NCBI GenBank assembly: GCA_013203065.1
Contig: JABMQV010000701.1
Coordinates: 1 to 5,792 of the forward strand
Direction: 5' to 3'
DNA: 5,792 bases
Source: Desulfobacteraceae bacterium
Lineage (GTDB): Bacteria > Desulfobacterota > DSM-4660 > Desulfatiglandales > Desulfatiglandaceae
Shown piece after piece: positions 1 through 5,792 of the stretch. The position numbers and the translations under genes are program-made. Positions within the stretch are counted from its first letter, which is position 1. Every line of letters begins with the position of its first letter. The notes under the pieces were generated by a model. That model was not told the DNA's origin. It saw only the letters and a program-made list of their open reading frames with translations, and did no database searches.

Positions 1-1530
1 AGGACACAACCTCTCTCCTTTCGTGTACTAAACGCACCCGGAACCACGGGGGGGACCTCAAGATCCCTGCCGCCACCGCCTGCGGGGCTTTCCGGAAAAT
101 CCGCCCCCTTGAGTGAGGAGGAGGCTGATCAGGTGGTCTTTCTCCGCGTCATACCGGAAAAGGGTCACTCATTCGTGGGAGAAATGGTGCCTGTTGAGAT
201 CAGGGCCTATTTTCGGGAAGGGCTTCAGGCAACCCTAAACACCTTGCCCATCATTAACGGCAATGCCTTCGCCTGGCAGTCTTTGGGTAGAGAACCCCAG
301 CAGACCAGAGAGGTCATTGACGGTCACGTTTTTCATGTCTTGACGTGGTATACCGCCATGTCGGGTGTCAAAGAAGGAGAATACCCCCTGAGCGTCCAAT
401 TGGATGCCACCGTTGTCGCCCCCGGTACTCACCGTCGCATGCGGTCTCCATTTGGCAGGAGTTTCTTCCATGATGACTTTTTTGACGGCTTTTTCAACCA
501 GGGTCAGAAAAAAGAAATCAGGCTGGCGAGCCCGCCCCGGAAGATGCGACTCTTGCCCCTCCCAAAACTGGGGAGGCCCAAGAATTTCAGCGGGGCCGTG
601 GGCCGGTTTAAACTGTGGGCCACTGCCAACCCAAAACATACCATGGAAGGGGACCCCATTACATTGAAAATGACCGTGAAGGGATCGGGCAATTTTGACC
701 GGGTGTCATCTCCGGCCCTCAGTTCTCAAGAGGGATGGAAGACTTACACCCCAAGTGCCGCGTTCAAGCCCTCTGACAGCTCCGGGCGCGAGGGAAAAAA
801 GGTATTTGAACAGGCCATCATCGCCCAGGATGCGTCCATTCGCAAGATCCCGTCGGTTGCCTTTTGTTATTTCGATACCAAGGACGGCAAATATGTAAAC
901 CTGCGTACCGAACCCATACCATTGAAGATCGACCCTGCCGGGGAAAAGGCTCAAAGGGCCTCCTCACAACCCAGCCATTCAGTTGCCAAGGCATCCGGTC
1001 CAGAATCAATGGATACGTCTCCGGAGGGCAAACATTCCGGCGGGCTGGCACCGATCCACGTTACCTTGGGCCCTGTGGCGGGCAGTTTACGCCCCGTGCT
1101 CGAAAACCCCTGGTTTGTGGGTGCACAGGGAATACCCCTGGGAGCGCTCTTTACGGGTCTCTTCTTCAGTCGCCGGCGCCGAAAGATGAGCCACGACCCA
1201 AAATTGGCGAGGAGGAAACAGGCAAAACAAATGATCACCAGATCGGTCAGAGAAATGGACCGGACCATTGCCGGACACGATGTGGAAGGGTTCTTTCGGG
1301 CATGCCGGTGTGCGTCCCAGGAACGTCTGGGAGAGATATGGGCCCTGCCGCCTGGATGCATTACCCTTGCTGAGGTGAAAGAACGCCTTCCTGAAAACGC
1401 CGCCGGCATCCGGCAGGTCTTTGAGACAGCCGATGCCGTAGCCTATTCAGGCCAGTCCTTTACCCAGGAAGAACTGAGGCAGTGCAAGGAGTTGGTCATC
1501 AAAGAATTGAAGAATTTGGAGGGAAAATGA
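1..1530 (+). CDS. batD: BatD-like membrane protein, 5' end cut by window edge
   Basis: The frame is open from base 1 to the TGA at 1528-1530, giving 509 visible codons without a believable start, so the N-terminus lies outside the window. A TTG at 109 is internal: similar protein sequence continues upstream of it. Visible residues (from base 1) show beta-rich repeats, then a second domain with GDP at 217-219, GSGN at 228-231 and IPSVAFCYFD at 283-292; this pattern is characteristic of BatD (oxygen tolerance family). A probable membrane helix lies at about 370-389, followed by RRRRK, which by the positive-inside rule places the first part in the periplasm and the last ~115 residues in the cytoplasm. 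Bat proteins were named for aerotolerance in Bacteroides; their biochemical role remains uncertain. A Phe/Asp-rich patch occurs at residues 152-168. The gene runs directly into batE, as expected for a bat operon. Family call is firm; function is inferred. Confidence 0.85.
   Translation, partial: RTQPLSFRVLNAPGTTGGTSRSLPPPPAGLSGKSAPLSEEEADQVVFLRVIPEKGHSFVGEMVPVEIRAYFREGLQATLNTLPIINGNAFAWQSLGREPQQTREVIDGHVFHVLTWYTAMSGVKEGEYPLSVQLDATVVAPGTHRRMRSPFGRSFFHDDFFDGFFNQGQKKEIRLASPPRKMRLLPLPKLGRPKNFSGAVGRFKLWATANPKHTMEGDPITLKMTVKGSGNFDRVSSPALSSQEGWKTYTPSAAFKPSDSSGREGKKVFEQAIIAQDASIRKIPSVAFCYFDTKDGKYVNLRTEPIPLKIDPAGEKAQRASSQPSHSVAKASGPESMDTSPEGKHSGGLAPIHVTLGPVAGSLRPVLENPWFVGAQGIPLGALFTGLFFSRRRRKMSHDPKLARRKQAKQMITRSVREMDRTIAGHDVEGFFRACRCASQERLGEIWALPPGCITLAEVKERLPENAAGIRQVFETADAVAYSGQSFTQEELRQCKELVIKELKNLEGK
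1518..1523 (+). promoter_or_regulatory. Ribosome binding site for batE
   Basis: GGAGGG lies inside the end of batD. Two adjacent ATG codons follow, at 1527 and 1530. The spacing is only 3 bases to the first but 6 bases to the second, so 1530 is the better start. A GTG at 1482 in the same frame would add 16 residues ahead of the signal peptide and has no better site. Confidence 0.7.
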
Positions 1531-2339
1531 TGAACGCCATCAGTTTAGACACAAGACATGGAATGTTGCTGCATCTTCTCTTTGCGGGGACCTTGGCCCT
1601 CTTTCTGTGCATCTTCCCCTTAAAGGTAATGGCCACGGATGTTGACGATCTTTTTTCCCGGGGCAACCGGGCGTACGCTGAGGGTAAATACGATGAAGCC
1701 CTCACGCTGTATAAGGCCACTGTGGAGAAGGAGGGTTTTTCAGCCTCACTTCTCTACAACCTGGCCAACGTGTATTACCAGAAAAAAAATGTGGGCCTGG
1801 CCATCTTGAACTATGAAAGGGCCCTCTACCTTGATCCCGGTAATCCTGATATTCAGGCCAACCTGGACCTGACAAAAAAGGAATTCGGTTTGACCCCGGA
1901 ACCGTCCACGCTGTGGAAGCGAACTTTCAACATCCTGAACCTTGACAAGTGGACCTGGCTGGGAAGCTTGGCCCTGGCCGCCTTTTGCCTTTTCTTCCTC
2001 TTCCGGTGTGTCACACCAAAAGCCATTCCACGTCCATTGTTCAGGACTATTGGAGCCGCACTGCTCTTGGTCTTTCTGGTTAGCGGCTCAATGGTAACAA
2101 CCCGGTACATGAACATGAACTACGGGGTGATAACAAGTGACGATACGGCCCTCCATGTTTCACCCTTTGCGTCCGCATCCAGCTCCGCCCGCATAAAAGA
2201 TGGGGAAATTGTCCGAATAGCCAAGGCCTATAAAGACTTTATCCTGGTCAAGTGTCCTGCGGGCAAATCGGGATGGATAGCAAAAAAGGCAGTTGAGCCT
2301 GTCATTCCCTCTCAGGACTGGAGCAAAAGCGCTACCTGA
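1530..2339 (+). CDS. batE: BatE-like TPR and SH3-domain membrane protein
   Basis: The 269-residue product starts with a signal peptide (hydrophobic 12-31, likely cleavage after VMA at 35). Two TPR-type helix pairs follow at about 37-70 and 74-107, the second with YNLANVYYQ and ALYLDPGNP. Two membrane helices lie at about 141-159 and 171-190, joined by a short basic loop (R159 to R172) that should be cytoplasmic. The C-terminal part, 198-258, resembles a bacterial SH3 domain (ALHVSP early, GWIAKKAV at the end). By this topology both the TPRs and the SH3 domain face the periplasm, where they could hold protein partners or cell-wall peptides; that is inference. Order and the one-base TGATG overlap with batD indicate translational coupling in a bat operon, and match BatE architecture (TPR plus SH3b). 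An A8 run at 1782-1789 lies between the TPRs. Other TPR/SH3 membrane proteins look alike, so the symbol rests partly on context. Confidence 0.8.
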   Translation: MNAISLDTRHGMLLHLLFAGTLALFLCIFPLKVMATDVDDLFSRGNRAYAEGKYDEALTLYKATVEKEGFSASLLYNLANVYYQKKNVGLAILNYERALYLDPGNPDIQANLDLTKKEFGLTPEPSTLWKRTFNILNLDKWTWLGSLALAAFCLFFLFRCVTPKAIPRPLFRTIGAALLLVFLVSGSMVTTRYMNMNYGVITSDDTALHVSPFASASSSARIKDGEIVRIAKAYKDFILVKCPAGKSGWIAKKAVEPVIPSQDWSKSAT

Positions 2340-2356
2340 GGGCAATAATCATTGTT

Positions 2357-2385
2357 TCCAAGCACAGGGCTTGGAGCTTATTTAT
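2357..2385 (+). terminator. Possible weak intrinsic terminator after batE
   Basis: TCCAAGC at 2357-2363 pairs perfectly with GCTTGGA at 2369-2375 around a five-base loop, and a T-G wobble can extend the stem by one pair. A T-rich but broken stretch follows (GCTTATTTAT). It begins 18 bases past the batE stop and ends about 30 bases before the degP start. The stem is short and the T run is interrupted by A, so partial read-through into degP is likely. I could not identify a convincing promoter in the 74-base gap. Confidence 0.45.
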
Positions 2386-2413
2386 CTACACCATTTCAGA
2401 AAGGAGAATAGAT

Positions 2414-3892
2414 ATGAAGTCAAATAAGATCTTTAAGGTTTTTTCAACCAATAGACTGGCCATGATCTTTATATTCCTGGTCGCTGGGTTCTTGGCCATT
2501 TCAGGGACTTACTCGATTCCCGATTCACAGGCAACATCAGGAGATGTCAAGGGCGTTCCTGATAGTTTCACCGAACTGGCTGAGAAGTTCAGTCCGGCTG
2601 TTGTCAACATAAGGGCAGAGAAGTCTCACCGCGTGACAGGGCACCCTAACCGGCAATTCCAGAACCAACCCCCCTCTGGAAAAGGCAACCCTTATCATGA
2701 CTTCTTTGAGAAGTTTTTTGGCGATCAAGCGCCAAAGGAGTTCAGGCAGCGAGGTCTCGGATCGGGATTTATTATTGACGAAAATGGGCATATCGTAACA
2801 AATAACCATGTTGTTCAAGGAGCTGACAAGATCAAGGTCATTTTGAAAGATAAAAGGGAATTTGACGCAAAGATCGTGGGACTGGACCCAAATACTGATC
2901 TGGCACTCATAAAGATAACGCCTGACAATCATCTTCCGATTATCGAATTCGGAAATTCTGATACCCTGAAAGTGGGCGAATGGGTGGTGGCCATAGGAAA
3001 TCCCTTCGGTCTGGCGCATACTGTCACGGCAGGCATCATCAGCGCCAAGGGACGTGTGATTGGAACCGGACCCTATGACGATTTCCTTCAGACGGACGCC
3101 TCCATCAACCCCGGAAACAGCGGTGGACCCCTCATCGATATGCAGGGCAAGGTGATCGGGATAAATACAGCCATCATTCCCGGGGGACAGGGCATTGGAT
3201 TCGCGATCCCCGTCAATCTTGCCAGAGGGATTGTTGAGCAGCTCAAGACCAAGGGGGAGGTTACCCGAGGCTGGCTGGGTGTGGGGATCCAGGACCTGAC
3301 CAAAGAGCTAAGGGAATATCACGGAATAGAGGACGGTGAAGGTGTCCTCGTAACACAGGTCTTTCCGGGTGACCCTGCCCAAAAGGCGGGGATAGGGCCA
3401 AGAGATATCATTCTGGAGGTCAATGGTCGCAAGGTAAAGAACAGCCGGGGACTGAGCCGGATGATTGCCGATGCCCCCGTAGGTGCAACGGTAAAAGTTC
3501 TGGTCTTGCATGACGGCACGAAAAAGACTCTTGACATTGAACTTGCCAAGAGAGAGGACAAAAGGCTTGCTCGTGGCAGGGAGAAGATGGGTCAAGAGTA
3601 CGATTTCGGTATCCACGTGGCGGAATTGACCCCTGAGATGGCACAACGGTTCAACACATCGGAAAAAGAAGGTGTGCTGGTGGTGAAAGTGGAACCGGAA
3701 AGCAAGGGCCAGAAGGCCGGTATCATGGTGGGCGATTTGATCAAAGAGATCAATCACGAGGAGATAGATTCGGTAAAGGATTTCGAGGAAGTGCTCCAGA
3801 AGATCAAACCGGGGCAACCTGTCTCCCTGTATATCTGGCGAATGAACAGAGGTTTCATTGTGATAAAACTCACCAAACAGGAAGACAATTAA
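2414..3892 (+). CDS. degP: Periplasmic Do/DegP (HtrA) family serine protease
   Basis: The 492-residue product is full length for a two-PDZ Do protease. The start is set by AAGGAG at 2401-2406, seven bases before the ATG. A signal peptide covers residues 1-40 (basic start, hydrophobic about 16-30, likely cleavage after SQA). The trypsin-like domain, about 50-275, carries the full triad: His132 in TNNHVV, Asp162 in NTDLALI and Ser236 in GNSGGPL, so it should be active. Residues 71-112 form a short LA-type loop without Cys, containing HDFFEKFFGD at 95-104. PDZ1 spans about 285-378 with the ligand loop GWLGV at 286-290; PDZ2 spans about 398-486 with the more diverged FGIHV. Do proteases degrade or refold misfolded envelope proteins as trimer-based oligomers, with PDZ1 recognising substrate ends. 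It could be called DegQ or MucD; the family is certain, the exact name is not. It lies downstream of batDE and converges on the two-component genes. Confidence 0.95.
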   Translation: MKSNKIFKVFSTNRLAMIFIFLVAGFLAISGTYSIPDSQATSGDVKGVPDSFTELAEKFSPAVVNIRAEKSHRVTGHPNRQFQNQPPSGKGNPYHDFFEKFFGDQAPKEFRQRGLGSGFIIDENGHIVTNNHVVQGADKIKVILKDKREFDAKIVGLDPNTDLALIKITPDNHLPIIEFGNSDTLKVGEWVVAIGNPFGLAHTVTAGIISAKGRVIGTGPYDDFLQTDASINPGNSGGPLIDMQGKVIGINTAIIPGGQGIGFAIPVNLARGIVEQLKTKGEVTRGWLGVGIQDLTKELREYHGIEDGEGVLVTQVFPGDPAQKAGIGPRDIILEVNGRKVKNSRGLSRMIADAPVGATVKVLVLHDGTKKTLDIELAKREDKRLARGREKMGQEYDFGIHVAELTPEMAQRFNTSEKEGVLVVKVEPESKGQKAGIMVGDLIKEINHEEIDSVKDFEEVLQKIKPGQPVSLYIWRMNRGFIVIKLTKQEDN

Positions 3893-3902
3893 AAAACCGT
3901 GC

Positions 3903-3964
3903 GCGCGGGGCCCAGATTAACCCCAAGAGCTTTGCTTTCCTCCTTTGCTCCTTGGGCCCTGCGC
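3903..3964 (-). terminator. GC-rich long-loop hairpin, candidate terminator of the minus-strand operon
   Basis: Bases 3903-3915 can pair with 3952-3964 over 13 positions, two of them G-T wobbles, with a 36-base loop; the core is GGGCCCA against TGGGCCC. On the minus strand the stem is followed, after a six-base gap, by six T (complement of 3891-3896), which overlaps the degP stop codon. No T run follows on the plus strand. An alternative small hairpin uses CCCAAG at 3922-3927 with CTTGGG at 3951-3956 and excludes the long stem. The long loop and the gap before the T run make this a moderate call. Confidence 0.4.
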
Positions 3965-3988
3965 CTTCACCACCTCCTAACCCATAAA

Positions 3989-4044
3989 CCGGAAAAGTGC
4001 CTAAAGTGAACAAAAGTTATAGCAACGACTCTTCACTTTTCCGG
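3989..4044. repeat. 11-base perfect inverted repeat beside the kinase stop
   Basis: CCGGAAAAGTG at 3989-3999 is the exact reverse complement of CACTTTTCCGG at 4034-4044, with 34 bases between. The right arm begins one base beyond the stop codon of the minus-strand kinase gene. A second inverted repeat, AAAGTGAA at 4003-4010 with TTCACTTT at 4032-4039, shares that right arm, so only one can form at a time. Three AAAGT copies (3994, 4003, 4013) sit at 9-10 base spacing. On the minus strand the outer hairpin is followed by TTTATGGG, so it may act as a weak terminator or 3' end stabiliser; a protein-binding site is the alternative. Confidence 0.6.
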
Positions 4045-4045
4045 C

Positions 4046-5446
4046 CTATGCGGCCCTGGGCAGCCTGATCGTAAAGGTAGAGCCCTTGTCTGGTTGGCTT
4101 TCGACACTTATGGTCCCGCCGTGAGTCTGGATAATGGCCCTCACAAAGCTGAGACCCAGGCCCAACCCGCGCCTTGACCTGCTACGGTCCCCCCGGTACA
4201 ATCGATCCCATATCTTGTCGATCTCCTGCGGGGGAATCCCCATCCCCCTATCTGAAACCGTGATCAGGGCATGGCCGTCCCTTTCACGTGCCGAGATCTC
4301 AACCCGTCCCCCGTCACCGCTATACTTGATGGCGTTGTCAACAAGATTGGCGATAACCTGCTGAAAACGGGTGCGGTCCGCGTTGATAAACATCTCATCG
4401 GGAAGAACGACATCCATGGAAATGTTTTTCTCATCGGCCAGTATCTCGTATAGATCACCGACGGCCTTAATCACCTCCGGGACAGAGACCCGGCTCATAT
4501 CCAATCTCATCACACCGGTCTCGGCCTCAGCCACATCCATCAGGGTATTGAGCATGATAAGGACGCGTTCAGACTCTTCCATGCAGTCGCCAAGAGCCTC
4601 GTAGCAGGCCTCGGGATTCTTGGCATCCTGTAGGGCAAGTTCCGCACCCCCGCGAAGACGGGTCATGGGTGTGCGCAGGTCGTGGGCAACATTATCCAGG
4701 GACTCGTGCATCGCCCGAATAAGGGAGTCATTCCTGTCCAGCATCTGGTTGAAGAGACTCACCAGTTCATCCATTTCCCCACGTCCGCTACGCGCCGGGA
4801 CACGTTTGCTCATCTTCCCTGTCTCCAGGATGTCCCGAACGGTCTGAATCAAGTTGCGGATGGGCCGTATCGCGCGAAATGTCAAGACCCCCCCTCCTAT
4901 TATGCCGAGTAGGAGAATCGGCACAACAAAGCTTATAAAGATGGTCCTGAAGTAGGAGAGCAGTTCCTGGCTTTGAACCGAGCTCTTTCCTACCTGAAGC
5001 GTAAGTCCTCCGGGCAGGGGGGCCAAGCCGATGGTCCACGATCCCTTTTCTGTGTGGTCTTTGATGGAAAGCCAGAAGTCGGTCTCAGTCGGGGGAACCG
5101 ATCTGAGTTGGTTCAGATCAACGCCTTCAAAGCCCTCAGGTATGCTGACAAAAAGGACGTTGTTAAACGGCCCCACCACGCGAACAAAAAAAATGTCACG
5201 GGCGGTATTGGATTGCTCATCAAAACGTGCCTTGAGGGCCCGCAGCCCTCCTTCTTCGTACCAGGCAACATATTCATGGATCCGATTCCTGATGATTTCC
5301 TGTTCCCTCTGCTCGACCAGCCCCTCAATGAGATAGTAAGCAACAACGAATAGCCCCAGGGAACTGATCACAAAGAATAAGGCATAGAGAAGGCTCAGCT
5401 TCAAGCTGAATGTCAGCCCGATCTTCCTACTTCTCTTTGAGGACAT
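4046..5446 (-). CDS. Membrane sensor histidine kinase (HAMP, HisKA, HATPase)
   Basis: The 466-residue product has a short basic N-terminus, membrane helices at about 18-40 and 166-190, and a periplasmic sensor domain of about 125 residues between them. HAMP follows (189-243, with RPIRNL near its start), then the dimerisation and phosphoacceptor domain with His255 in AHDLRTP; the HDLRT form is typical of kinases that also dephosphorylate their partner. The ATP-binding domain shows the N box NLVDNAIKYS at 367-376, DRGMGI at 399-404 and GLGLGLS at 427-433, so catalysis should be intact. In the usual F-box-like place it reads IWDRLYRGD. Its ATG lies inside the end of the regulator gene (20-base overlap) behind only a weak GGA site, implying translational coupling. 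The regulator is its presumed partner. The sensor domain has no Cys or Met and two His (57, 131), so the stimulus cannot be named. Confidence 0.95.
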   Translation of the reverse strand: MSSKRSRKIGLTFSLKLSLLYALFFVISSLGLFVVAYYLIEGLVEQREQEIIRNRIHEYVAWYEEGGLRALKARFDEQSNTARDIFFVRVVGPFNNVLFVSIPEGFEGVDLNQLRSVPPTETDFWLSIKDHTEKGSWTIGLAPLPGGLTLQVGKSSVQSQELLSYFRTIFISFVVPILLLGIIGGGVLTFRAIRPIRNLIQTVRDILETGKMSKRVPARSGRGEMDELVSLFNQMLDRNDSLIRAMHESLDNVAHDLRTPMTRLRGGAELALQDAKNPEACYEALGDCMEESERVLIMLNTLMDVAEAETGVMRLDMSRVSVPEVIKAVGDLYEILADEKNISMDVVLPDEMFINADRTRFQQVIANLVDNAIKYSGDGGRVEISARERDGHALITVSDRGMGIPPQEIDKIWDRLYRGDRSRSRRGLGLGLSFVRAIIQTHGGTISVESQPDKGSTFTIRLPRAA

Positions 5447-5792
5447 AGCCCATTCCGCGAACGGTATGAATCATTTTGGGTTGGAAGTCCCTGTCGACCT
5501 TGTTACGCAGCCGGCAGACCAGGACGTCTACCACGTTGGTCTGCGGGTCAAAACTGTAATCGTATACATGCTCCAGAATGGAAGTCTTTGAGATTATACG
5601 TCCCTTGTTGCGCATCAGGTATTCCAGCAGAGAAAATTCCCGGGACGGAAGGGTGATGGGCTGGCCCTCGCGGTTTGCTTGCCGTGACAGGAGATCAATG
5701 GTCAGATCACCTGCCCTGAGCGACGAAGGGTCTGATGTCTGGCTGGCCCTCCGGATCAGGGCCTGGATCCGTGCCAGAAGCTCGGAGAAGGA
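5427..5792 (-). CDS. OmpR/PhoB-type response regulator, C-terminal part only
   Basis: The frame is open from the right edge to the TAG at 5427-5429, giving 121 residues; the start and nearly all of the receiver domain, with its phospho-acceptor Asp, lie outside. Visible residues 1-15 (SFSELLARIQALIRR) are the last receiver helix and linker. The winged-helix DNA-binding domain runs from about 26 to 119: the LPSREFSLLEYLM segment at 48-60, the recognition helix near 83-100 (NVVDVLVCRLRNKVD at 86-100) and the wing HTVRGMGYVL at 109-118. The helix and wing closely resemble CusR/CopR-type regulators, which often answer to copper or silver, but that resemblance is from memory and does not fix the signal. 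It should be phosphorylated by the kinase encoded immediately downstream, whose start overlaps its end. An internal ATG at 5615 is not a real start. Confidence 0.93.
   Translation of the reverse strand, partial: SFSELLARIQALIRRASQTSDPSSLRAGDLTIDLLSRQANREGQPITLPSREFSLLEYLMRNKGRIISKTSILEHVYDYSFDPQTNVVDVLVCRLRNKVDRDFQPKMIHTVRGMGYVLKEK

Noticed and set aside
48..54. Run of seven G near the left edge as a possible frameshift
   Set aside because: The batD frame stays open through it and continues into conserved sequence, so no error is indicated.
864..1373. 169-codon open frame on the plus strand
   Set aside because: Out-of-frame shadow inside batD; composition is unlike a folded protein and there is no start context.
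951..1409. 152-codon open frame on the minus strand
   Set aside because: It lies antisense to batD, has no recognisable protein pattern or ribosome site, and the plus-strand frame carries clear family motifs.
2374..2400. SigmaE-like promoter for degP: GAGCTT, 16 bases, TCAGA
   Set aside because: Resembles the E. coli pattern, but transcription would start inside or after the AAGGAG ribosome site at 2401-2406, leaving degP without it; the match is also imperfect.
2537..3019. 160-codon open frame on the minus strand
   Set aside because: Antisense to the DegP catalytic domain, which is plainly the coding strand; no motif of its own.
3308..3817. 169-codon open frame on the minus strand
   Set aside because: Antisense to the DegP PDZ domains; no family resemblance.
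3931..3949. Direct repeat TTTGCT (3931-3936 and 3944-3949) in the convergent gap
   Set aside because: Six bases in a pyrimidine-rich stretch are too short to claim a functional repeat.
4973..5353. 126-codon open frame on the plus strand
   Set aside because: Antisense to the kinase sensor domain; a shadow of the real minus-strand gene.

Overview
The window looks like chromosomal DNA of a Gram-negative bacterium with moderately high GC. Protein style (a Bat operon beside a Do-family protease, and a CusR-type regulator with its kinase) suggests a deltaproteobacterium or Desulfobacterota relative. That placement is inference from recalled family resemblance, not from a search. No mobile element, CRISPR array, tRNA or rRNA is visible.

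Layout: (1) bases 1-1530, plus strand: the 3' part of a batD-like gene, cut by the window edge. (2) 1530-2339, plus strand: a batE-like gene (signal peptide, TPRs, two membrane helices, SH3-like domain) whose ATG shares one base with the batD stop codon. (3) 2340-2413: a short gap with a small terminator-like hairpin. (4) 2414-3892, plus strand: a complete DegP/HtrA serine protease with catalytic triad and two PDZ domains. (5) 3893-4045: a convergent gap holding two sets of inverted repeats. (6) 4046-5446, minus strand: a complete membrane sensor histidine kinase. (7) 5427-5792, minus strand: the C-terminal DNA-binding half of an OmpR/PhoB-type response regulator, overlapping the kinase start by 20 bases and cut by the right edge.

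How it may work together: BatD and BatE are parts of the membrane-anchored Bat (aerotolerance operon) assembly facing the periplasm, and DegP is a periplasmic quality-control protease. The two-component system is transcribed towards them and ends just beyond degP. All five genes therefore concern the cell envelope, but nothing in the sequence proves that the two-component system controls the other genes. The region is mostly well-known families. The points most worth a second look are the nested inverted repeats between the converging genes, a kinase sensor domain without Cys or Met despite a CusR-like partner, and similar Phe/Asp-rich patches in BatD and DegP.
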